The position numbers and the translations under genes were made by a program. Shown one piece after another: positions 1 through 6,212 of a stretch of DNA of 6,306 bases (its first letter is position 1; the number at the start of each line of letters is the position of its first letter). This DNA comes from Deltaproteobacteria bacterium (GTDB lineage: Bacteria; Bdellovibrionota; UBA1018), in NCBI GenBank assembly GCA_016194835.1, contig JACQAU010000073.1:1-6306 (forward strand). The letters run 5' to 3'. The notes beneath the pieces were generated by a model. It worked only from the letters and a program-made list of their open reading frames with translations. It was not told the origin of the DNA and ran no database searches.

Positions 1-108
1 TTTTTATTAAAACATGGTTTTATAGATCGTATTATTGAACGAAAAGATTTATCTAACCAATTAAAGATCCATCTTTGGAGGCTTGGTAAAAATAATTGCT
101 ATTCATGA
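1..108 (+). CDS. accD: Acetyl-CoA carboxylase carboxyltransferase subunit beta, C-terminal end (partial)
   Basis: Frame 1 is open from the window edge to TGA at 106-108 and encodes the last 35 residues of a protein. The stretch FLLKHGFIDRIIERKDL matches the conserved C-terminal part of AccD, where families read roughly 'aEfLlehGmiD.iv.Rkel' (recalled, not searched). AccD is the zinc-ribbon half of the carboxyltransferase that, with AccA, moves the carboxyl group from biotin to acetyl-CoA to make malonyl-CoA for fatty acid synthesis in the cytoplasm. The tail after this motif is short, ending in NNCYS. The gene is cut only by the window edge, with no sign of damage. Its stop overlaps the lptD ATG (ATGA), so the two are probably cotranscribed and translationally coupled. 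Confidence 0.8.
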   Translation, partial: FLLKHGFIDRIIERKDLSNQLKIHLWRLGKNNCYS

Positions 109-2450
109 AAGATAAAATAAACATTGCGTTAATATTTGTTTTTTTTATTACGACAAATGCTTACACGGCTTCTGATGAGAACCCAATGCATTGGTCAGGA
201 GACAAAACCATTTGGGATAGGGACGGCAATCGTGTAGAACTTGTTGGCAATGCCCAGTTGCATCAACCTGGAGAAACTATCATTGCAGACTATATCGTTT
301 TTGATAAAGAGACTAGCAACCTAGATGCCAAGGGAAGCTGCATCTATGTGTCTCCAGAATTAGTTATTTATGGGGATGAGATGCATTTTAACATGAATAC
401 TCGGATGGGAAGTATTGTGAATGGTCGAGTGTCCAATAATCGTTATTCATTGACAGGTGAAAGGATAAATAAACTTGGTCCTGGTAGATTTCAGGTTCAC
501 CATGGTGACTATTCTACTTGTAATGACTGTCCAAAGGCATGGGCATTAAGCGGTGGTGATGTTGAGCTAGAATTCGAAGGCTATGCTTACATGAAAGACG
601 TTACTGGAAAAATCAAAGATGTTCCAGTGTTTTGGTTCCCTTATTTTATAGTTCCATTAAAAAAGAGTCGACAAACTGGTTTTCTGATTCCAAAAATAAA
701 AATTGCTACAGAAGGCATACGAGTGATTCTTCCTTTTTTTTGGGCTATACATAACAGTGCAGATATGAAGATTGTTTTAGCATATTGGGGCGGCTTTGGA
801 CCTCGTTTTGAGTGGGAAGGACGTTACAAGCTTACTAAAAGAAGCGAAGGTAAGGCAGATTTTTTTTACGTTAAAGATCCAACATTTGAAAAATTTATTG
901 AAGATAGTAATAAATCTAAAAATAGAAATGACACGGCAATTTCTCACCGCTGGGGTTTTATGTTGGAGCAAGCTCAAGAATTACCCTTTGGTATCGATCA
1001 AAAATTGAAATTGTATGAGGTTAGAGACAATTATTTTCCTAATCGTTTTTCTGATATTCCTTCAGACGGGGCTTCATTGACGTCATCACTGTTTCTTTCT
1101 TATACAAAACCAGCACTGAGCGCCTACGTGGCAGCACGAAGGACGAGAAATTTATTAAATTCAGATCCTTATAGTTTTGATTCAAAAACGGTTCAAGTTT
1201 ATCCAACAGCTGTTGTGACTACTAATGATAAGTTTATATTGAGTAATTATTTGGCATCAGGAATTAGTGTAGGAATTACTAATTTCACTAGAACATCTGG
1301 AGATTTTGATTTGGATCCATTGACTACGGTTAGACCAAACTTAGATCCAATTGCAGGCAAAGATCCTCTAAGACGTGCAACACGATTGTCTATTACGCCA
1401 ACATTGTATACTACTTTGAGACCTTTTGATTATTTTTCGCTTATTCCATCATTGGAATATCGAACATTTTTTTATTCTTTTCATAATGCAGTTCCAAACT
1501 TAAGTCGTGGATATTTGCTTTTTCGTTCTGAATTATCCACTCAGTTTGAAAGGATTTATGACACTTCTAATCCTGCAGTGCCAAAAATTAAGCATCTTAT
1601 CAGGCCTTTTTTGACGTTTAATTTAATACCACATAGCTTTGAAAATCCAGCATCGCATCCTTTTTTGGAGCAAATTAGTCATGCCCAAGCACAAGGTTTA
1701 AGTGGCTATCATTTTGATAGTTACGATATTGTGCCAATTGATTCGTCACAAAATTATAATACTTACTTTGATCCCTTGGGAAAATCATTAACCTATGCCG
1801 TAAATTCGCAGATTCTCAGAAGAGTAGGGGATATGAACAATCTTTCGCCTACTTATCATAAGATGATTGATTTTAAAGCAGGTCAAACCATTAATTTTAG
1901 AGAGTATAGTAAAACGCCCGACGAAAGAAAGCCATTGTCTAGGTTTTTTTCAGGACTTGGTTTTAATTATAATCAGTGGACCATTGGTAGTGAATATTAT
2001 TATTTACCGTATGGCAATATTTCCCTATTGGATAGTCGACACAACTTTTCTTTATCTGTAAAATATGTTTTAGAGAGCGGTACCAGACAGGATTTTTTAT
2101 CTTTTGATAGAAGTCTTTCCCTGAATTATATTTATTTTAAGTCTGGTGGCGAGACTGATTATCTAAGCGGCTCTTTTTCATATTCCATATCTGATTATTT
2201 TTTGCCATCTTTTAGTTTTAGTTATACTCTAGTAAAACCATCTCACCTTTTGGGAATGGGTTTGGGCTTGAAAATCCAGACACCTTCTAAGTGCTGGAGG
2301 ATTGATTTGGCATATTCTTTGAGTTTGTGTCCGGAGTCTACTGCGGCTCAATCGAAGTATTGTTCACTTTTTGATCCTGGTTTAACTATCAATCTCACTG
2401 GTGAGGGATTTTCTGGAATTTCATCTGTAGTGTCTACGGTGTTGGAGTAA
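105..2450 (+). CDS. lptD: LPS-assembly protein LptD (outer-membrane LPS translocon)
   Basis: A 781-residue protein from ATG 105. It begins with a signal peptide: basic MKDK, a hydrophobic run to about residue 17, and a likely signal peptidase I site near AYTA-S (about residue 22). Residues 30-130 form the periplasmic OstA/LptA-like jellyroll. The segment at 136-197 carries the LptD hallmarks: YSTCNDCPKAW, then VPVFWFPYFIVPL and SRQTGFLIPK. The remainder is rich in alternating aromatic beta strands, as expected of the large C-terminal barrel. With LptE, LptD inserts LPS into the outer leaflet of the outer membrane. Cysteines at 139 and 142 and at 730 (SKCW), 742 and 753 could form the N-to-C disulfides known from E. 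coli LptD. A TTG at 96 is an alternative start (three more residues) and lies 14 bases after GGAGG (77-81). I prefer the ATG because it overlaps the accD stop and starts a cleaner signal peptide. The length is ordinary for the family. Confidence 0.93.
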   Translation: MKDKINIALIFVFFITTNAYTASDENPMHWSGDKTIWDRDGNRVELVGNAQLHQPGETIIADYIVFDKETSNLDAKGSCIYVSPELVIYGDEMHFNMNTRMGSIVNGRVSNNRYSLTGERINKLGPGRFQVHHGDYSTCNDCPKAWALSGGDVELEFEGYAYMKDVTGKIKDVPVFWFPYFIVPLKKSRQTGFLIPKIKIATEGIRVILPFFWAIHNSADMKIVLAYWGGFGPRFEWEGRYKLTKRSEGKADFFYVKDPTFEKFIEDSNKSKNRNDTAISHRWGFMLEQAQELPFGIDQKLKLYEVRDNYFPNRFSDIPSDGASLTSSLFLSYTKPALSAYVAARRTRNLLNSDPYSFDSKTVQVYPTAVVTTNDKFILSNYLASGISVGITNFTRTSGDFDLDPLTTVRPNLDPIAGKDPLRRATRLSITPTLYTTLRPFDYFSLIPSLEYRTFFYSFHNAVPNLSRGYLLFRSELSTQFERIYDTSNPAVPKIKHLIRPFLTFNLIPHSFENPASHPFLEQISHAQAQGLSGYHFDSYDIVPIDSSQNYNTYFDPLGKSLTYAVNSQILRRVGDMNNLSPTYHKMIDFKAGQTINFREYSKTPDERKPLSRFFSGLGFNYNQWTIGSEYYYLPYGNISLLDSRHNFSLSVKYVLESGTRQDFLSFDRSLSLNYIYFKSGGETDYLSGSFSYSISDYFLPSFSFSYTLVKPSHLLGMGLGLKIQTPSKCWRIDLAYSLSLCPESTAAQSKYCSLFDPGLTINLTGEGFSGISSVVSTVLE

Positions 2451-2453
2451 GTA

Positions 2454-3194
2454 ATGCAAACTTTAGAAACATATTCGAAATTTGTTTTGCCACATCTTAA
2501 TAAAATTATTATTAAAAACAAACTGGTGTTGGAGAAAATTTCTAAAAAACTAGTTTCTGAAGTAAAAAATGGGAGATTTCTTTTTGTGTTTGGTAGTGGG
2601 CATTCAGCACTTTTTCCGATGGAACTTTATCATAGAGCAGGTGGAGCGAATTTTGTTATTCCAGTAAGTAATGCTGCGTTATTGCCTTTTTATGGTCCGA
2701 AAAAACTTAGACAATTAGAACGGAAAGAAGGTTCTTTTAGAAAGTTTTTAGATCACTGTGCTCCAGTAAAAGGTGAAATGTTGTGGCTTGCTTCTCAATC
2801 AGGTATCAATGGTGGTATTATTGATTTAGCTTTTTACGCAAGAGAGCTAGGGCTTTATACTGTTTGTTTTACTAATTTAGAGCATTCAAAAAATGTTCAA
2901 TCTCGACATAGTTCAGGTAAAAAGTTGTATGAAATTTGTAATATTGTTGTTGATATTGGAGGGAGAATAGGAGATGCAGTAGTGCCTTGTAAGAAAGGTT
3001 TATTTTTAGGACCGGTGTCATCTCTAAGTTTGATTTTTCTAGGTCATAGTATTTTAGTAAATGTATGTGCAGAGCTAGAGAATGCCAGGCAGCATTGTGT
3101 GTATACGAGTGTTAACACTCCAGACGGAGAATTGTTAAATTTAGCACTAGAAAAGATAGCAAAAAAACGAGATCCGTATCTAAATAAGTCTTAA
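2454..3194 (+). CDS. SIS-domain (sugar isomerase-like) protein, UPF0309 type
   Basis: A 246-residue cytoplasmic protein with no signal peptide or membrane helix. The order of motifs fits the UPF0309 branch of SIS proteins: FGSGHS at 46-51 followed by YHRAGGANF (the phosphosugar loop), a SQSG loop at 114-117 (the family's 'S-T-S-G'), NLEHSKNVQSRHSSGKKLYE at 141-160, GDAVV at 173-177 and a C-terminal NTPDGE at 221-226. SIS domains bind phosphorylated sugars as isomerases, etherases or sensors. The substrate of this branch is not known to me, so no reaction is assigned. The gene starts 3 bases after the lptD stop, with GGAG (2444-2447) inside the lptD end and a 6-base spacer, so it is in the lptD operon. 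Neighbouring lptD suggests, but does not show, a role in envelope sugar metabolism. GmhA and KdsD are other SIS proteins of LPS synthesis, but the motifs here fit UPF0309 better. Confidence 0.82.
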   Translation: MQTLETYSKFVLPHLNKIIIKNKLVLEKISKKLVSEVKNGRFLFVFGSGHSALFPMELYHRAGGANFVIPVSNAALLPFYGPKKLRQLERKEGSFRKFLDHCAPVKGEMLWLASQSGINGGIIDLAFYARELGLYTVCFTNLEHSKNVQSRHSSGKKLYEICNIVVDIGGRIGDAVVPCKKGLFLGPVSSLSLIFLGHSILVNVCAELENARQHCVYTSVNTPDGELLNLALEKIAKKRDPYLNKS

Positions 3195-3214
3195 ACGTTG
3201 TTCTTAAGCGTTGT
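3189..3214 (+). repeat. Tandem duplication, 2 x 13 bp, across the SIS gene stop codon
   Basis: TCTTAAACGTTGT (3189-3201) is followed directly by TCTTAAGCGTTGT (3202-3214), with one mismatch. The first copy contains the TAA stop of the SIS gene. It looks like a slippage duplication fixed just past the coding end. There is no obvious hairpin or T-run, so it is not a terminator. Confidence 0.75.
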
Positions 3215-3230
3215 TATGGCACTAGTACAC

Positions 3231-3309
3231 TATTTTAAAAATATCACTACTCAATCTACAGGTATAATGAGTAACATAGTTTAGTTAGTTTTTTAGTATT
3301 TTAAAAATA
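3231..3309. repeat. Spaced direct repeat, 2 x 13 bp, flanking the putative promoter
   Basis: TATTTTAAAAATA occurs at 3231-3243 and again, identically, at 3297-3309, 66 bases apart start to start. Each copy is nearly self-complementary. The two copies bracket the TATAAT box, so they could be operator sites or curved A-tract DNA. The low complexity means coincidence cannot be excluded. Confidence 0.45.
3241..3268 (+). promoter_or_regulatory. Putative sigma-70 promoter for surE
   Basis: A perfect TATAAT lies at 3263-3268. The best -35 candidate is ATATCA at 3241-3246 (3 of 6 matches to TTGACA) with a 16-base spacer, so only the -10 half is convincing. Transcription would start near 3275 and give surE a leader of roughly 110 bases. 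The site lies in the only sizeable gap of the first two thirds of the window, which supports a new transcription unit for surE and the M23 gene. In such AT-rich DNA a chance TATAAT is quite possible. Confidence 0.4.
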
Positions 3310-3338
3310 ATTTCCAGAACCGGCCTTTGGGGAGCTGG

Positions 3339-3386
3339 ATGCGATTCGTGCAGGATGGAATAGGTTATAAAATGAAAATAATATGA
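3339..3386 (+). CDS. Possible 15-codon leader ORF coupled to surE (hypothetical)
   Basis: ATG 3339 opens a 15-codon frame (MRFVQDGIGYKMKII) whose TGA (3384-3386) overlaps the ATGATG at the start of surE. A GGGGAG (3329-3334) sits 4 bases upstream of the ATG, a short but possible ribosome-binding spacing. An internal ATG at 3372 would give only MKII. surE itself has no good Shine-Dalgarno directly upstream, so termination of this small ORF could deliver ribosomes to it. No homologue is recognised. It may be a chance frame, and its value would be in coupling rather than in the peptide. Confidence 0.25.
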   Translation: MRFVQDGIGYKMKII

Positions 3387-4156
3387 TGCGTATTTTACTT
3401 TGTAATGATGACGGTGTTCATGCATATGGACTTAAAGTGATTTTTAAAGAATTAAAAAAAATAGGCCAAGTATTTGTCGTTGCACCTATTGAAGAAAAAA
3501 GCACAACAGGGCATTCTTTGACTATTCACAAGCCTTTAAGAATAATACCTATGGGAAAAAACTTTTATGGCGTGAATGGTTCTCCGGCAGATTGCGTTTA
3601 TTTAGGGATTCGCGAAGTAATTGGATCTATGCCTAGCCTAGTTGTTTCAGGGATTAATAGGGGTGGGAATTTGGGTCAGGATGTGTATTATTCTGGAACT
3701 GTTTCTGCAGCTAGAGAAGCATGTATTTTGGGTATTCCTGCATTAGCAGTGAGTTTGTCGCTTGATTTTTCAAAAGGGCTTCCTGAAAACAAACTTCATT
3801 ATGAAACGGCTGCAAAAATGGCAGTTAAAGTTTTAAAAAACTTACAAATAAATCCACTGCCAAAACACACGATGTTAAACCTAAATGTTCCTGACCTACC
3901 AATAAGATCTGTCAAAGGGATACAGCTTACAAGACAAGGGTTTCGTTATTATAGTGGGAGTGTTTTAAAACGAAAAGATCATCGTGGAAAAGATTATTTT
4001 TGGGTTGGCGGTAGATATAAGGGTTTTAAGGCAGAAGAAAATACGGATTGTTTAACTGTTGCTGCTGGTTTTGCGTCTATTACGCCTCTCAAATTGGATT
4101 GTACTGATTTTCAATTTTTGGAAGAAATGCAGAGAAAATGGAATTTATTCAAATAA
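3386..4156 (+). CDS. surE: 5'/3'-nucleotidase SurE
   Basis: A 256-residue cytoplasmic enzyme counted from ATG 3386, where MRILLCNDDG aligns with the usual SurE N-terminus. The tandem ATG at 3383 adds one Met and is equally possible. The divalent-metal ligands known from SurE are all visible: D8 and D9 (NDDG), S39 (EEKSTTGHS) and N91 (SGINRGGNLG). Also typical are VNGSPADCVYLG (63-74), the YYSGTVSAAREA segment after 100, LNLNVPDLP and a C-terminal SITPLKLDCTD. SurE removes phosphate from nucleoside 5'- or 3'-monophosphates and, in some species, short polyphosphate, and is linked to stationary-phase and stress survival. Length is normal for the family. Its last 19 bases overlap the following M23 lipoprotein gene, so the two form an operon. 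No strong ribosome site precedes it (see the leader ORF at 3339). Confidence 0.95.
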   Translation: MRILLCNDDGVHAYGLKVIFKELKKIGQVFVVAPIEEKSTTGHSLTIHKPLRIIPMGKNFYGVNGSPADCVYLGIREVIGSMPSLVVSGINRGGNLGQDVYYSGTVSAAREACILGIPALAVSLSLDFSKGLPENKLHYETAAKMAVKVLKNLQINPLPKHTMLNLNVPDLPIRSVKGIQLTRQGFRYYSGSVLKRKDHRGKDYFWVGGRYKGFKAEENTDCLTVAAGFASITPLKLDCTDFQFLEEMQRKWNLFK

Positions 4157-4770
4157 ATCGTGTTGTTTGTTTTATTTTGAGCATTTTTTTTCTTATTGGC
4201 TGCGTAACAGCACGACCAATGAAAAATAATAGAATGGGGCTTTTGGATAGGCTTCGGACATTAGAAGAAGCAAATATTAATATTAAAAAAGAAGAGCCAC
4301 AATTGAGTTCAGCAGTTTTAAACCAAGTTAAAGCAATGACTTATCAGTGGCAGTGGCCTGTACGCCCTGTAGTGATTACGTCTTTGTTTGGTAAGCGCGG
4401 GAGTGATTATCATGAAGGGGTGGACTTACGAGCAAAGCGGGGATCGATTGTTTATGCGGTTTCTGATGGCGAAGTCATTTATGCTGGTGCAAGTATAAAA
4501 GGTTATGGAAAGATGTTAGTTATTGAGCATGGTGGAGTTGGAGGTAATGCTCTTTCAACGGTGTATGCTCATAACTCAAGACTTGTAGTTAAAAAAGGAC
4601 AAAGGGTAAGAAAAGGTCAACAAATAGCTTATTCAGGGAGTACTGGGCATAGTGTGGGTCCTCACTTGCATTTTGAAATTCGACATGGAGTAATAGCCCT
4701 GGATCCAATAAAAATTTTACCAGAGCATCCAAATTGGGCTTCGCAGGTGATCGCCACACGTAAAAAGTAA
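4138..4770 (+). CDS. M23 (LytM-type) metallopeptidase lipoprotein, NlpD-like
   Basis: A 210-residue secreted lipoprotein. A hydrophobic signal at residues 8-21 ends in the lipobox LIGC with acylated Cys22. Residues 23-70 are a polar linker without a LysM domain. The LytM domain runs from about 73 (WPVRPVVITSLFGKR) to 195. All catalytic-site positions are present: H92 and D96 (HEGVD), H145 (YAH), and H176 and H178 (HLHFE). By analogy with LytM, H92, D96 and H178 bind zinc, and H145 and H176 assist catalysis. It should therefore cut peptidoglycan cross-bridges in the periplasm, unlike E. coli NlpD, whose LytM site is degenerate and which only activates an amidase. Val at +2 of the mature lipoprotein gives no Asp sorting signal by the E. 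coli rule. The start overlaps the surE end by 19 bases, with GGAAG at about 4120-4124 as a distant ribosome site. surE next to nlpD is a known proteobacterial arrangement. The name nlpD is not assigned because the peptidoglycan-binding LysM part is missing. Confidence 0.88.
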   Translation: MEFIQINRVVCFILSIFFLIGCVTARPMKNNRMGLLDRLRTLEEANINIKKEEPQLSSAVLNQVKAMTYQWQWPVRPVVITSLFGKRGSDYHEGVDLRAKRGSIVYAVSDGEVIYAGASIKGYGKMLVIEHGGVGGNALSTVYAHNSRLVVKKGQRVRKGQQIAYSGSTGHSVGPHLHFEIRHGVIALDPIKILPEHPNWASQVIATRKK

Positions 4771-4771
4771 T

Positions 4772-4803
4772 AGTATTTTGCATGTTCATCAGTTAAAAAT
4801 ACT
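4772..4803. repeat. AT-rich inverted repeat between the M23 gene and the tRNA
   Basis: AGTATTTT (4772-4779) and AAAATACT (4796-4803) are perfect 8-bp arms around a 16-base loop, one base after the M23 stop codon. The stem is weak, with one G-C pair per arm plus an outer T-G wobble, and no T-run follows. It is a doubtful terminator, but could be an RNA processing or 3'-end structure just ahead of the tRNA. Confidence 0.4.
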
Positions 4804-4810
4804 GTCTTAT

Positions 4811-4882
4811 GGAGCCGTAGTTAAATGGATATAACGGCTGTTTCCTAAACAGCTATTCCCAGTTCGATTCTGGGCGGTTCCA
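4811..4882 (+). tRNA. tRNA-Arg, anticodon CCU
   Basis: A 72-base cloverleaf folds fully by hand. The acceptor GGAGCCG (4811-4817) pairs with CGGTTCC (4875-4881), with one G-T pair. D stem GTTA/TAAC has loop AATGGATA. Anticodon stem GCTGT (4837-4841) pairs with ACAGC (4849-4853) around loop TTCCTAA, giving anticodon CCT at 4844-4846. The variable region is 4 bases (4854-4857). T stem CCCAG/CTGGG encloses TTCGATT. The discriminator is A at 4882. It reads the arginine codon AGG, which these AT-rich genes use (for example 79-81). CCA is not encoded, since GTT follows, so CCA must be added by the nucleotidyltransferase. No clear promoter is visible, and cotranscription with the M23 gene is possible. 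Confidence 0.96.
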
Positions 4883-4931
4883 GTTGTAAATTTCTAATCT
4901 TTAAGCTGTCTATAGCCGATTTTCTATGTGA

Positions 4932-6212
4932 ATGGATGTGTTTAGCGTACAGGAAAATTTGAGGCAAAAATTTAAACGGTTTTTACGTGCCAATTTAATG
5001 ACATTTGTTGTTGTCTTTTTAGTGATTACATGGCTTGGGGTTTCATATTTTGTTTATTTAGTGGAGTATAAGGCAGCAGACGCTAACATTACATCATATC
5101 CTGACTCGCTGTGGTGGGGTATTGTCACTTTCTTGACTGTTGGTTATGGGGATCGTTACCCTGTCACTGGATTGGGCCGTGTTTTGGGTACTGTATTAAT
5201 GCTTTCAGGAGTTGTGGCTATTGGAATTCTTACAGCAAAGATTTCTTCTTATTTTTTAGAACAAGTTTTGAGAAAAAGGAGAGGACTTGTGGAAACAAAT
5301 CATCTAAATAGGCATTTTGTTGTTTGTGGGTGGAAAGAGGATATTCATGAAATTTTACTTCATGTCTTAGCTTTCAATCCTGACTTAAAACCGAATCAGC
5401 TAATATTGGTGGCTAATATTTCACAATCAAAAATTGACGCAATCAGAGAACATCCTAGACTTAGTGAGATACAAGTAGTTCCTGGTGATTATTATCAAGA
5501 AACCGTTTTAAGACGAGCTGCGCCAGAAAGAGCAAGGAAAGTTTTAATTTTAGCAGATCAAACACCAGGTAATAATAATCAAGTTCCAAGTATGATCGAA
5601 ACTGATTCTCATACCATTATGACTGCTATGACGTTGGCTAATATAGCCAAGGGGACTTTGGTGGCTGCTGAGATCTATGATCCTAAAATGGATCAATATT
5701 TAAAACTCGCTTCAGTAAATGAAATTATTTATACAGAAGAATATAGACGACTGCTTTTGGGAAATGCTTCAGCTGGTACAGGAATTACAAATATTCTATT
5801 TGATCTTCTTTCTCCAAAAACGCCAACTATTATTAATACAAAAAAAATTCCAGATGATTTTTTAAAACAAAAATACATGGACTTTAAAAAAGAATTCGAA
5901 AAACGATATCCTGATTGTGTTGTGATTGGAATTTTAGAGAACACAGGAAATAGTCATCTGATCAAAGAGAGAGCCATACGAAAAGCACAGAAAACACCAG
6001 ATGTAAAAAAACTTGTTCAAAATCTAAAATTAGTAAAACAACTCAAATGCAACGACCCGGTTTTAAACCCAGTTGATGACTATATTATTTTGGATGGTTC
6101 ATTAGCTATAGTTTTAGAAAATCGTTTTAAACAAGAAAGCTCACAGGGAAACTCACAAGGAAACTTATATGACACAAGTCAAGAAAATGCTAAATTTTCA
6201 ACCGAAGTTTAA
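4932..6212 (+). CDS. Two-helix potassium channel with cytoplasmic RCK (TrkA-like) domain
   Basis: A 426-residue inner-membrane channel subunit of MthK-like layout. A basic N-terminus precedes TM1 (about 22-46), a pore helix (about 58-68) with the K+ selectivity filter TVGYGD (69-74), and TM2 (about 81-109). There is no voltage sensor. After a KRR linker the RCK-N Rossmann domain runs about 128-275, opening with FVVCGWKED. This is the MthK/BK-style CGW motif rather than GxGxxG. It continues through PGDYYQE (184-190) and VLILADQ (204-210). Residues 295-398 hold an RCK-C-like region (VVIGILEN, then DDYIILDGSLAIVLEN) with a lysine-rich insertion at about 343-373. Such channels assemble as tetramers gated by ligands on an RCK ring. 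The ligand here (Ca2+, nucleotide or other) cannot be read from sequence. No clear ribosome site precedes ATG 4932. The last 44 bases overlap the next gene, and the hydrophilic tail after residue 400 carries a SQGN-SQGN repeat. Confidence 0.9.
   Translation: MDVFSVQENLRQKFKRFLRANLMTFVVVFLVITWLGVSYFVYLVEYKAADANITSYPDSLWWGIVTFLTVGYGDRYPVTGLGRVLGTVLMLSGVVAIGILTAKISSYFLEQVLRKRRGLVETNHLNRHFVVCGWKEDIHEILLHVLAFNPDLKPNQLILVANISQSKIDAIREHPRLSEIQVVPGDYYQETVLRRAAPERARKVLILADQTPGNNNQVPSMIETDSHTIMTAMTLANIAKGTLVAAEIYDPKMDQYLKLASVNEIIYTEEYRRLLLGNASAGTGITNILFDLLSPKTPTIINTKKIPDDFLKQKYMDFKKEFEKRYPDCVVIGILENTGNSHLIKERAIRKAQKTPDVKKLVQNLKLVKQLKCNDPVLNPVDDYIILDGSLAIVLENRFKQESSQGNSQGNLYDTSQENAKFSTEV
6141..6164 (+). 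repeat. Tandem duplication, 2 x 12 bp, at the channel 3' end
   Basis: TCACAGGGAAAC (6141-6152) is followed directly by TCACAAGGAAAC (6153-6164), with one mismatch. In the channel frame it encodes SQGN twice. Each copy contains a Shine-Dalgarno-like core (AGGGA, AAGGA), and the second is correctly placed for the next gene. Confidence 0.8.
6157..6161 (+). promoter_or_regulatory. Ribosome binding site deciding the start of the last gene
   Basis: AAGGA lies 7 bases before ATG 6169, inside the channel coding region. It favours this start over the in-frame ATG at 6187, which has only a weak AAG-containing upstream stretch. Confidence 0.6.

Noticed and set aside
139..867. Three runs of eight T inside lptD (139-146, 734-741, 860-867) as phase-variation tracts
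   Set aside because: Such runs are expected in AT-rich DNA, the frame is intact throughout, and switching off the LPS translocon would usually be lethal.
777..2061. Short ORFs of 64-70 codons inside lptD on either strand
   Set aside because: They lie wholly within lptD, have no recognisable motifs or ribosome sites, and are best explained as frame shadows.
3216..3284. 22-codon ORF from ATG 3216 in frame with the SIS gene
   Set aside because: No Shine-Dalgarno, low-complexity AT-rich content and no recognisable similarity; it is a chance continuation past the SIS stop.
4589..4789. 66-codon minus-strand ORF opposite the M23 gene and spacer
   Set aside because: It runs opposite the conserved LytM motifs, shows no features of its own and ends in non-coding spacer.
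4772..4810. Rho-independent terminator after the M23 gene
   Set aside because: The inverted repeat is real, but its stem is almost all A-T, the loop is 16 bases and no T-run follows, so it is listed only as an inverted repeat.
4811..4931. tRNA-Arg as an integration site for a mobile element
   Set aside because: No integrase, no duplicate of the tRNA 3' end elsewhere in the window, and the downstream channel gene has the same composition as its neighbours.
4883..4931. Promoter for the channel gene (TTGTAA at 4884, TATAGC at 4911)
   Set aside because: The spacer would be 21 bases and both boxes are imperfect; read-through from the tRNA is just as likely.
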